This document shows, piece by piece, positions 34,823-42,085 of a stretch of 64,000 nt of DNA. The notes under the pieces were generated by a model. That model saw only the letters and a program-made list of their open reading frames with translations, was not told the origin of the DNA and made no database searches. The position numbers and the translations under genes were made by a program. Numbering within the stretch: position 1 is the stretch's first letter; each line of letters opens with the position of its first letter. This DNA is from JBBPZA01 sp963728925 (GTDB lineage Bacteria; Actinomycetota; Thermoleophilia; Solirubrobacterales; Solirubrobacteraceae), in NCBI GenBank assembly GCA_963728925.1, contig CAVSMB010000028.1, positions 62,001 to 126,000 on the forward strand. The letters run 5' to 3'.

Positions 34823-35819
34823 CGCCGGCGACGGGCGCCTGAGCGGCGAGCTGGCCGCAGGCCGCCTGGATGTCGCGGCCGCGCGTCAGGCGCACCGTGG
34901 CGCGCACCCCTCGCTGCTCCAGCGCGTTGCGGAAGGCGTCGATCGCGGAGCGGCCCGAGCCCTGGTAGGGCGAGTCGGTCGGGTTGTAGGGAATGAGGTT
35001 CACCTTGAAGACCCGCGGGTCGAGCATGTCCGCGAGCGCGACGGCCTGCTCGTAGCGGTCGTTGATCCCGGCGAGCATCACGTACTCGACGAACACCATC
35101 CGCCGCCTCCGCGCGTGATGGGCGCGGCAGGCGGCCAGCACATCGGCGAGCGGATACCGCTCGTTGACCGGCATCAGCTCGGAACGCAGGGCGTCGTCGG
35201 CCGCGTGGAGGGACAGCGCGAGCCGGACCGGCAGGGGTGAGGCGGTGAGCTTCTCGATCCCCGGGATCCAGCCGACGGTCGAGATCGCTGTCCGTCGATT
35301 GGTGATCCCGAGGTCGGGCAGGCGCTCGCAGGCAGCGAGCACGGCGTCGAGGTTGAGCATCGGCTCGCCCATCCCCATGAACACGGCATGCCATCCGGCG
35401 CCCGTCTCCAGGCGCCGGAAGTGGAGCGCCTGGTCGAGGATCTCCGAGGCGGTCAGGTTGCGCGCGAAGCGCATCGAGCCCGTCGCGCAGAACGTGCAGG
35501 TGAGCGGACAGCCCGACTGCGACGACACGCAGATCGACCGCCGCCCGTCGCGGTAGCGCATCAGCACGGCCTCGACCGGCCGGCCGTCGTGGGTGCGGAA
35601 CAGGGCCTTGACCGTCCCGTCGCTGGCGCGCGCCTCGTCCTCGAGTGTCAGCGATGAGAACGGAACCTCCTCCGCGAGTCGCTCCCGCAACGCGAGAGGC
35701 AGATCGGTCATGGTGTCGTAGCCCGCCAGCCCGCGGGCCGCTGCGGCCCACACTTGCCGCGCCCGATAGGCGGGCTGGCCGGCGGAGGTGAGGGTCGATT
35801 CGAGCAGGGCGAGATCCAT
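34818..35819 (-). CDS. rlmN: Dual-specificity 23S rRNA A2503 / tRNA A37 methyltransferase RlmN
   Basis: A 333-residue radical SAM enzyme that makes 2-methyladenosine. The 4Fe-4S motif is CPLTCTFC, preceded by RRSICVSSQSG. GMGEPMLN, ISTVGWIPGIEKL, LALSLHAADDALRSELMPVN and the C-terminal LTRGRDIQAACGQL, with the second catalytic Cys, follow. The N-terminal RARQVW region is present, so the protein is full length. TACGAT (minus strand, 35829-35834) is nine bases before the ATG, as for other leaderless genes here. Confidence 0.95.
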   Translation of the reverse strand: MDLALLESTLTSAGQPAYRARQVWAAAARGLAGYDTMTDLPLALRERLAEEVPFSSLTLEDEARASDGTVKALFRTHDGRPVEAVLMRYRDGRRSICVSSQSGCPLTCTFCATGSMRFARNLTASEILDQALHFRRLETGAGWHAVFMGMGEPMLNLDAVLAACERLPDLGITNRRTAISTVGWIPGIEKLTASPLPVRLALSLHAADDALRSELMPVNERYPLADVLAACRAHHARRRRMVFVEYVMLAGINDRYEQAVALADMLDPRVFKVNLIPYNPTDSPYQGSGRSAIDAFRNALEQRGVRATVRLTRGRDIQAACGQLAAQAPVAGG

Positions 35820-35931
35820 TGATCGGTCATCGTAGGCGGAGGCGGCGCGCCGGCTGATGCGGTGCGATGGTGACCGTGGCGCGATGCCTCAGGGCGGGAG
35901 CGTCAGTGAAGGCGTCTGGCCTTCGGCGCCC

Positions 35932-36010
35932 GTGCCGGGAGGGCGAAAGGCGGGCAACGAGGGGGAGGTCCACAGGCCTGGGGTTCCCCTCGACGGACCC
36001 GGCAAGGCAC
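35932..36010 (+). other. Structured intergenic segment, possible non-coding RNA
   Basis: Between rlmN and the HNH gene there is no convincing ORF, but nested complementarity is strong. GTGCC (35932-35936) pairs with GGCAC (36006-36010), or GCCGGG (35934-35939) with CCCGGC (35998-36003). Inside, CGAGGGG (35958-35964) pairs with CCCCTCG (35986-35992). A GGCGAAAGGCGGGC stretch sits between the stems. I cannot match it to a known RNA family, and G+C this high produces stems by chance. Confidence 0.3.
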
Positions 36011-36071
36011 CATGCACGACGGTCTTCCTGCCCCGGCTCAGGTGCTCTCGTCCGGCACTCGTCGCGATGAG

Positions 36072-36168
36072 GCGTTTCCGCGGAAGCGCTCGCCTGAGCA
36101 GATCAGCTTCCGTCGTTGCCGGCCGTTCGGATGGCGGAGGATGCCGGTAAGGCGTTTCCGCGAAGCGC
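36072..36168. repeat. Two copies of a GCGTTTCCGCGGAAGCGC-like palindrome
   Basis: GCGTTTCCGCGGAAGCGC (36072-36089) and GCGTTTCCGCGAAGCGC (36152-36168) are 80 bases apart and near-perfect inverted repeats. They belong to the same CCGCGG-centred family seen at 37654-37878 and flank the 3' end of the HNH pseudogene; the second copy overlaps the coding frame. Confidence 0.6.
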
Positions 36169-37613
36169 TACTGGTGGCCGCTTGCACTTCTCCCGGGGCG
36201 GCGTGCTCACCGCGTTCGGGTGCCTCCAGGCTGTGGCGTCGTCAGGCTGCGGCTGCGATCGCGGCCTCGGGGCGGTGCGCCGCCCGCCACAGCAGGAGCT
36301 CTGTCGCAAGGCCTGCGTCGAGTGGGTCGCCCGCCCACCGCGGGACCGTCGTCTCGGCGTCGGTGCCCAGGCCGAGGGAGCGGCCGGCACGGCGAACATG
36401 CTCGCCGTCGCCGGTCGGGGTCGATGGCGGTCCGGGATTCGCTCGCCGTTCGGTCGATGGAAGGCGAGCCCGCCGGCGCGGGGGTGGATGGTGCAGCCCC
36501 CCTCGTGGAGGAGGCGGTGATGGTGGCGGCAGAGGAGGACGAGGTTGCGGAGGTTGGTCGCGCCGCCGCGGGACCAGTGCACGATGTGGTGGGCGTCGAC
36601 GAACCGCCGCTGACCGCACCCCGGAAAGCGGCAGCCGCCGTCGCGCGCGGTGAGCGCTCGACGGATATGCGGTGGGATGCTCCTGGTGCGGCGCCCAACG
36701 TCGAGCGGGCGGCCGCCGCGGGTGCGACCGGGACGACACTGGCGTCGCACGAGAGCCGGCGCGCAGTCTCCGGCGCGAGCGGCTCGCCCTCACCGACCTC
36801 GCAGCGGCCAGGGGCGTCGGCGCGCAAGGTCTCGTGGTCGACGAGCAGGAGGATCTGGTGGCGGTTGCCGCCGGCGCGTGGCGAGGGACCATGCTGGAGC
36901 GTCGTCTCGGCCAGCGCGACGAGGGCGTCGGCGCGAGCGTGGGGAGGGGACGGCGTTTCTGCGGGAACGGCGTCGGCGTCGGCGTCGGCGCGAGGCGAGT
37001 CGGCGCGTGGGGACGGCGTCTCCGCGGAGCCGTCGGCCGGTCGGCTGCCCTGGAGGCCCTCGGCCGCGGCTCCGAGCGCGGCGAGGACGAGCTCGCCCTC
37101 GTCCGCGGTCAGGCGAGCCTCGATGACCAGCGAGCCGTCGTGGTCGTGGTGGTAGAGGAGGTAGCGGCCGGCGTGGGCGCGGTTCGCAACGTCGAGCTGA
37201 GCTGCGGCGCTGCGGTAGCCGCGTACCAGCCGCTCGAGCTGGCCGCCGGTCGCATGACGGGCCAACTCGAGGAGATCGTCCTCGAGCTCAGACGTCGCGA
37301 CCCGTGTGAGCGCGCGTGCCTGCGAGTAGCTCAATCGGCCCTCGGCGAACGCTGCCCGGATCCCCGGAAGATCGTCCAGCGCCCGTGCCACCCTCGTCTG
37401 CTCGCGAGCGGTGCCAGGGGTGACGCCGCAGCGCCACGACAGCCATTGGGCGCAGGACCGGCACCCCCACGCCGCCCAGCCCTCACGGCGGTCGAACTCG
37501 CCCACCAGCGACAGCCACCGACAGGTCGCCGCATTGAGGTGGCCGGCGAGCGTCGTGATCTCGGCCTCGAGGCGATCGAGCGGAACGGATGAATCATCTT
37601 CGAGCGAACACAT
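36103..37613 (-). pseudogene. DUF222 / HNH endonuclease gene split by a frameshift
   Basis: The 5' frame (from the ATG at 37613) encodes a DUF222 domain: LDRLEAEITTLAGHLNAATCRWLSLVGEFDRREGWAAWG, CRSCAQWLSWRCGVTPGTAREQTRVARAL and EGRLSYSQARALTRV. A repetitive linker, AETPSPRADSPRADADADAVPAETPSP, follows. The HNH nuclease is in another frame: RALTARDGGCRFPGCGQRRFVDAHHIVHW, then NLVLLCRHHHRLLHEGG. The frames join at a CCC run (plus-strand GGG at 36720-36722), where one added C restores VVPVAPRGGRPLDVGRRT. TACCAT (minus strand, 37620-37625) is six bases before the ATG. Such genes are often repetitive in actinomycetes; whether this is decay or assembly error cannot be told here. Confidence 0.82.
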
Positions 37614-37653
37614 GTTCGTATGGTACGGCGACGGACGGACAGACCGAGGAGAC

Positions 37654-37878
37654 GTCTCCGCGGAGATGCGCCGCCCGCCGACGGACAGCCGACCGCAGCA
37701 CGCCTCGGGCCGTCCTGTCCTCCCCTCGTTGCCCGCCGTTCGGTCCAGGCGACCCTTGGCGTCAGACCGTTTCCGCGGAGACGCGGAGACGCGGGGACGT
37801 CTCGTCGGAGACGCGGGGACGTTTCCGCGGAGACGGGCGGCGTCTCCGCGGAGACGCCGGGACCGTTTCCGCGTATAC
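37654..37878. repeat. Cluster of six 14-bp CCGCGG-type palindromes
   Basis: Six variants of GTCTCCGCGGAGAC lie in the HNH-rluB gap: 37654-37667, 37769-37782, 37799-37812, 37821-37834, 37842-37855 (perfect) and 37865-37878. Intervals among the last five are 30, 22, 21 and 23 bases, or about two to three helical turns. Related motifs are inside the HNH gene (about 36951 and 37016-37031) and at 36072-36168. The cluster ends about 50 bases before the rluB promoter element. The gap has no gene. Confidence 0.75.
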
Positions 37879-37942
37879 GCGGGTTCGAGGTCGCCGGTGA
37901 CTCGCCCCTTGGACGGCCCCGCCTCGGCTACCCTCGCCGCCC

Positions 37943-38641
37943 GTGCGCCTCGCGAAGTACCTCGCCCATGCAGGCGTCGCCTCGCGCCGGGCGGCGGAGC
38001 GGATCGTCGCCGACCGGCGGGTCGCGGTCGACGGGGCCGTGGTCACCGATCCCGCGCGCGACGTCTCCGCGGCCGACCGGGTCACCGTCGACGGCGCCGA
38101 GATCGGCGGCGTCGAGCCGCGGGTCGTCTACGCGCTCAACAAACCGGCCGGGGTCGTCTCCACCGCGCGTGATCCCCAGGGCCGCCCGACGGTGACGGCG
38201 CTCGTGCCCTCCGACGCCCGCCTGTACCCCGTCGGGCGCCTCGACGTCGATGTCACCGGGCTGCTCCTCCTGACCAACGACGGCGAGCTCGCGAACCGCC
38301 TCAGCCACCCTCGCTTCGAGGTCGATCGCACCTACCGCGCGACGGTGGGCAGCGGCCCGGTCCGCGAGCCGGCGCTGCGGGCGCTGCGGGAGGGGATCGA
38401 GCTCGACGACGGCCCCACCGCGCCGGCGCGGGCCCGTCGCGTCGCCTCCGACGTCGTCGAGCTCACGATCCACGAAGGTCGCAAGCGACAGGTGAAGCGC
38501 ATGTGCGCCGCCGTCGGCCACCCGGTCGTCCGGCTGGTGCGAGTCGCCTTCGGGCCCCTGCGCCTCGACGGCCTCGAGCCCGGGGAGCACCGCCGGTTGA
38601 GCGCAGCCGAGGTCGAGCGCCTGCGCAAGTCGGCGGGCTGA
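37943..38641 (+). CDS. rluB: 23S rRNA pseudouridine synthase, RluB/RsuA family
   Basis: A 232-residue enzyme with an N-terminal S4 RNA-binding domain (MRLAKYLAHAGVASRRAAERIVADRRVAVDG) and the RsuA-type catalytic domain. The catalytic aspartate lies in PVGRLDVDVTGLLLLTNDGELANRL; ALNKPAGVVST and EGRKRQVKRMCAAVGHPV are also seen. The start is a GTG, and TACCCT (37929-37934) lies eight bases upstream. RluB is the likely subtype because this gene normally follows scpB in actinomycetes, although here the accessory block intervenes. Confidence 0.88.
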   Translation: MRLAKYLAHAGVASRRAAERIVADRRVAVDGAVVTDPARDVSAADRVTVDGAEIGGVEPRVVYALNKPAGVVSTARDPQGRPTVTALVPSDARLYPVGRLDVDVTGLLLLTNDGELANRLSHPRFEVDRTYRATVGSGPVREPALRALREGIELDDGPTAPARARRVASDVVELTIHEGRKRQVKRMCAAVGHPVVRLVRVAFGPLRLDGLEPGEHRRLSAAEVERLRKSAG

Positions 38642-38671
38642 GCCCCGACCCTCTGCCAGAATCCCGCGCCG

Positions 38672-39037
38672 ATGCGGCTCTTCGCGCTCCGTGGCGCCAT
38701 CTCCGCCAGGGCCAACGACGCCGACGCCATCGTCGGGGCGACCGCGCGGCTCATGCGCGAGGTGATCGACCGCAACGGGCTCGAGCCGGACCAGATGGTC
38801 TCGTGCATCTTCACAGTCACCGCCGACCTGGATGCGGAGTTCCCGGCCGTCGCCGCGCGCAACCTTGGCCTCGGCGGCGTGCCGCTTCTCTGCGCCCGCG
38901 AGATCGACGTCCCCGGGTCGATGCCGCGGGTCATCCGCGTGCTGGTCCACTACTACGCGGACGAAGCGCACGAGCCGGGTCACGTCTACCTGGAGGAGGC
39001 CCGGGCTTTGCGCCTGGACCTCGCCGGCGCGCAGTAA
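38672..39037 (+). CDS. aroH: Chorismate mutase, AroH type
   Basis: A 121-residue monofunctional chorismate mutase of the trimeric B. subtilis AroH class, converting chorismate to prephenate. Matching segments are RGAISARANDADAIVGATARLMREVI, FTVTADLDAEFPAVAARNLG, REIDVPGSMPRVIRVLVHYY and HVYLEEARALRLDL, which include the active-site Arg and Cys. It lies upstream of the aminotransferase and tyrA, giving a phenylalanine/tyrosine branch. CAGAAT (38658-38663) is nine bases before the ATG, a weaker version of the local -10 pattern. Confidence 0.9.
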   Translation: MRLFALRGAISARANDADAIVGATARLMREVIDRNGLEPDQMVSCIFTVTADLDAEFPAVAARNLGLGGVPLLCAREIDVPGSMPRVIRVLVHYYADEAHEPGHVYLEEARALRLDLAGAQ

Positions 39038-39046
39038 CCTGGCGGG

Positions 39047-39522
39047 ATGACGGCAGACGAGGTCAACGAGGTCAACGAGCCCGTCGAGGGCGACGGCTAC
39101 GCCGTCGCAACATCGACGGGCTGGGCGAGGGCCCCGGCTTCCGCAAGATCCGCCGCGGCGTCGGAGTGACCGCGTTCGGAATCAACGCCGTCGTGATGCC
39201 GCCGGGCTACGAGAGCGGGCGCCACTTCCACGACGAGCAGGAGGAGACCTACTTCGTCCACCGCGGCACCATGGAGATGGAGTTCGGCGACGGGACGGTC
39301 CATCGCCTCGGCCCGGGTGGGGTCGCGCGCGTCGATCCCGGGACGGTGCGCCGCGTGCGCAACGTGGGCGAGGCCGAGCTCGTCTACGTCTGCGCCGGGG
39401 GCAAGGACGGCTACGTCGGCCGCGACGCGCACGTCCCCGACCCCGACGAGCCGCGCTCGCGCCCGATCCCCGGGGGGCCGGCCGCCCCCGACGCCGCCGC
39501 GCCGGACGCCCCCGGCCCCTGA
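39047..39522 (+). pseudogene. Cupin-domain protein gene with apparent one-base deletion
   Basis: An ATG at 39047, six bases after TAACCT (39035-39040), starts MTADEVNEVNEPVEGDGYAV. The conserved continuation NIDGLGEGPGFRKIRRGVGVTAFGINAVVMPPGYESGRHFHDEQEETYFVHRG is in the -1 frame. The join is at about 39104-39109, where adding one C (GTC GCC AAC) restores YAVANIDGL. The cupin metal-site pattern H-F-H and E-E-T-Y-F-V-H is intact. If translation instead began at GTG 39166, which overlaps the first frame's stop (39167-39169), a shortened cupin of about 118 residues would result. A sequencing error is possible. The substrate is unknown. Confidence 0.7.
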
Positions 39523-39528
39523 CGCCCC

Positions 39529-40608
39529 GTGGCGCTTGAGTTCGCCCAGGCCATCCGCCGCATCCCCGTCTACCCGGCGGCCGACGGCTACGCGCTCTCG
39601 GACGAGGTCGCGATGCTCGCGTCCAACGAGTCGCCGTTCCCGCCGCTGCCCCAGGTGACCGAGGCCGCCGCCCGCGCCGTCGCCGGCGCCAACCGCTACC
39701 CCGACCCCACCAGCGGGCAACTGCGCCGCGCGCTCGCCGACCGCTACGGCGTTCCGGCCAAGCGGATCGCCGTCGGCAACGGCTCCTGCGACGTGCTCCT
39801 GGCCGCCGGCGACGCGCTGCTCGAACCCGGCGCCGAGCTCGTCTACGCGTGGCCGTCGTTCTCGGTCTATCACCACCTCGCCGCCGCCACCGGCGCCACG
39901 GCGATCACGGTGCCGCTCGACGACGACGACCGCCACGACCTCGACGCCCTGGCCGACGAGGTCACGGTCGCGACGCGGATGCTGATCGTCTGCAACCCGA
40001 ACAACCCGACCGGCACGGCTGTGCCGCTCGACGGGATCGAGGCGCTGCTCGAGCACGTCCCGCGACACGTCGCGGTGATCCTCGACGAGGCCTACTGCGA
40101 GTTCAACACGCTCGACGACCCCGACGCCTCGATCGAGCTCCTGGACGCCCATCCCAACCTCGTGCTGCTGCGGACCTTCTCGAAGGTCTACGGGCTCGCC
40201 GGCCTGCGGGTCGGCTTCGCCCTGTGCGGCGCCGAGGAGTTCCGCGTCGCCGTCGACCAGGTGCGCCAGCCGTTCTTCTGCAACGCCGCCGCCCAGGCCG
40301 CCGCCCTGGAGGCGCTGCGCCACGGCGACGAGGTGGTGCGCCGCGTCGAGCTGACGATCGCCTCGCGCCTCGGGCTCGAGGAGGGGCTCGAGCGGCTGGG
40401 GCTCAAGGTCGCCGACTCGCACGCGAACTTCGTCTGGTTCCACCTCGGCGAGGACACCGACGAGGCCGACGTCGTCCGCACCCTTGGCGAGCGCAAGGTG
40501 CTCGTCCGGGCCGGGACGGCGCTGGGCCGCGAGGGGGCCGTGCGCGTCACCTGCGGCACCGACGCCGAGAACGCGCGGTTCCTCGCCGCGCTTGGCGAGC
40601 TGCTCTGA
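39529..40608 (+). CDS. Histidinol-phosphate / aromatic aminotransferase (HisC family)
   Basis: A 359-residue class I/II PLP aminotransferase. The Schiff-base lysine is Lys219 in TFSKVYGLAGLRVGFA. NPNNPTGTAV and LDEAYCEF bind PLP, and YPDPTSGQLRRALADRYGV and NGSCDVLL are also typical. HisC and the aromatic aminotransferase Pat belong to one family and cannot be separated by eye. The position between aroH and DAHP synthase/tyrA, away from his genes, favours a role in tyrosine/phenylalanine synthesis. The GTG at 39529 follows the cupin stop by six bases. Confidence 0.88.
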   Translation: MALEFAQAIRRIPVYPAADGYALSDEVAMLASNESPFPPLPQVTEAAARAVAGANRYPDPTSGQLRRALADRYGVPAKRIAVGNGSCDVLLAAGDALLEPGAELVYAWPSFSVYHHLAAATGATAITVPLDDDDRHDLDALADEVTVATRMLIVCNPNNPTGTAVPLDGIEALLEHVPRHVAVILDEAYCEFNTLDDPDASIELLDAHPNLVLLRTFSKVYGLAGLRVGFALCGAEEFRVAVDQVRQPFFCNAAAQAAALEALRHGDEVVRRVELTIASRLGLEEGLERLGLKVADSHANFVWFHLGEDTDEADVVRTLGERKVLVRAGTALGREGAVRVTCGTDAENARFLAALGELL

Positions 40609-40666
40609 GGGCCGCCCGCCGAAGGTCGCGGCCGGACGGCGCTGAGGCTGCCGGGCGCGCCGGAGG

Positions 40667-40695
40667 TTGATCGCGCACCACGAGACTGCTACAAC
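40667..40695 (+). promoter_or_regulatory. Promoter of the aromatic leader transcript
   Basis: TTGATC (40667-40672) and TACAAC (40690-40695) are separated by 17 bases, which is ideal sigma-70 geometry. The -10 ends eight bases before an ATG at 40704, so the transcript would begin at or just before the leader start codon. Confidence 0.65.
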
Positions 40696-40703
40696 CCGAC
40701 GCG

Positions 40704-40811
40704 ATGCGTCGCACGACCGATCCCACGCTGTTCGCCGCCGACGGCGGCTCCTCGGTCCTCGACGTTCGCTGGTCCTTCACGTACGCCTACGCCGCCTGGC
40801 GATTTAGCTAG
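40704..40811 (+). CDS. Aromatic-rich leader peptide, candidate attenuator of DAHP synthase
   Basis: A 35-codon ORF (stop TAG at 40809-40811) whose last 13 residues are WSFTYAYAAWRFS. That gives Trp23, Phe25, Tyr27, Tyr29, Trp32 and Phe34, plus Phe10, so all three products of the pathway are sensed. It has its own promoter with a leaderless-type start and lies 166 bases before the start codon of the first shared aromatic-pathway enzyme. This is the arrangement of ribosome-stalling attenuators such as trp leaders. The peptide is too short and biased to be an ordinary enzyme. It was identified by reading the sequence and is unverified experimentally. Confidence 0.72.
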   Translation: MRRTTDPTLFAADGGSSVLDVRWSFTYAYAAWRFS

Positions 40812-40977
40812 GCGCTCGGCCGGCTGGGGAGCCGTCCGCACCGGGCCCTCAGGGGTCGAGCGCCGTCTCAGGGGCATGATCGCCCGCCAGCCGCACCGAC
40901 GTAGACCGAACGAGAGCTGAAAGGACCAGGTGGCCAACGATGAGGACCAAGAGGCCGGAACGCAGGAGGCACGCGCG
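40811..40977 (+). promoter_or_regulatory. Candidate attenuator region between leader peptide and DAHP synthase
   Basis: GGCGCTCG (40811-40818) begins at the last base of the leader stop codon and pairs perfectly with CGAGCGCC (40857-40864). It encloses a CGGCT-GGGG-AGCCG hairpin (40821-40834). A ribosome at the leader stop would block the 5' arm; a ribosome stalled at the aromatic codons would free it. CTCAGGGG occurs twice (40848-40855, 40868-40875). No T-tract is seen, so control could be Rho-dependent or translational. AGGAGG (40964-40969), eight bases before the ATG at 40978, is one of the best ribosome sites in the window. Confidence 0.5.
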
Positions 40978-42063
40978 ATGTCGGTGAGCGTGCCGCACAA
41001 GTCCGCGCAGACACGCGATCTGCGCATCGACCAGGCCGTCGAGCTGCTGCCGCCGGCGAGCCTCCTCGACGACTACCCGCTCGACGGCGCGCGCGCCGAG
41101 GTCGTCCTGCGCGGGCGCTCGCAGGTCGCGTCGATCCTCGACCGCGAGGACGACCGGCTGCTCGTCGTCGTCGGGCCCTGCAGCGTGCACGATCCCGACG
41201 CCGCGCTGGACTACGCCGGGCGCCTGGCCGCCGTCGCGGCCGAGCTCGAGGACGATCTGCGCATCGCGATGCGCGTGTACTTCGAGAAGCCGCGCACCAC
41301 CACCGGCTGGAAGGGCCTGATCAACGACCCCCACCTCGACGGCTCGGGCGACGTCAACTCGGGGCTGCGGCTTGCCCGCGCGCTGCTCGTCGAGCTCGCG
41401 GACCTCGGCCTGCCGGTCGGGTGCGAGTTCCTTGACCCCATCACCCCGCAGTACATCTCCGACGCGGTCGCCTGGGGCGCGATCGGCGCGCGCACGACCG
41501 AGAGCCAGATCCATCGCCAGCTCGCGTCGGGCCTCTCGATGCCCGTCGGCTTCAAGAACCGCACCGACGGCAACGTCGACGTGGCGGTCGACGCCGTGCG
41601 CGCGGCGGAGGCGCCGCACGCGTTCGCGGGCATCGACGTCAACGGCAGGCCCGCGATCCTCCACACCCGCGGGAACCCCGACTGCCACGTGATCCTGCGT
41701 GGCGGGCGCGGGGCGCCCAACCACGGGGCCGGGGGCGTGTCCGCCGCGCTGGGCCGCCTGCGCGGCGCGGGGCTCCCCGAGCGCCTGGTCATCGACGCCT
41801 CCCACGACAACAGCGGCAAGCAGCACGCGAACCAGCCGCTGGTGGTCGCCGACGTCGCCGGCCAGCTCGAGGCCGGCAACGGGGCGATCGTCGGGGTCAT
41901 GCTCGAGTCCTTCCTCGTCGAGGGCCGCCAGGACCTCGGGCCGGGGAGCGACGGGCTGGTGTACGGCCAGTCGATCACCGACGCCTGCATGGCGTGGGAC
42001 ACCACGCGCGCCGCGCTCGAGCGACTCGCCGCCGCGGTGCGCGCCCGGCGCGACGCCGCTTGA
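40978..42063 (+). CDS. aroF: 3-deoxy-7-phosphoheptulonate (DAHP) synthase, type I
   Basis: A 361-residue enzyme condensing phosphoenolpyruvate and erythrose-4-phosphate at the entry of the shikimate pathway. It matches AroG/F/H closely: RLLVVVGPCSVHDPDAALDYA, MRVYFEKPRTTTGWKGLINDP, GCEFLDPITPQYISDAVAWGAIGARTTESQ, MPVGFKNRTDGN and YGQSITDACMAWDTT. I prefer the ATG at 40978, with AGGAGG eight bases upstream, over a GTG at 40930 that adds 16 unconserved residues. The E. coli isozymes are each inhibited by one aromatic amino acid; which applies here is unclear. It is the first gene of aroF-tyrA-aroA. Confidence 0.94.
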   Translation: MSVSVPHKSAQTRDLRIDQAVELLPPASLLDDYPLDGARAEVVLRGRSQVASILDREDDRLLVVVGPCSVHDPDAALDYAGRLAAVAAELEDDLRIAMRVYFEKPRTTTGWKGLINDPHLDGSGDVNSGLRLARALLVELADLGLPVGCEFLDPITPQYISDAVAWGAIGARTTESQIHRQLASGLSMPVGFKNRTDGNVDVAVDAVRAAEAPHAFAGIDVNGRPAILHTRGNPDCHVILRGGRGAPNHGAGGVSAALGRLRGAGLPERLVIDASHDNSGKQHANQPLVVADVAGQLEAGNGAIVGVMLESFLVEGRQDLGPGSDGLVYGQSITDACMAWDTTRAALERLAAAVRARRDAA

Positions 42064-42085
42064 CCAAGACGGCGGCGGCGCGCGG

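Noticed and set aside
35857..36150. 97-codon ORF between rlmN and the HNH gene
   Set aside because: No ribosome site or conserved composition; the stretch is better explained by nested inverted repeats and the palindromes.
40930..40977. GTG at 40930 as the DAHP synthase start
   Set aside because: It adds 16 unconserved residues; the ATG at 40978 has AGGAGG at ideal spacing and matches the family N-terminus better.
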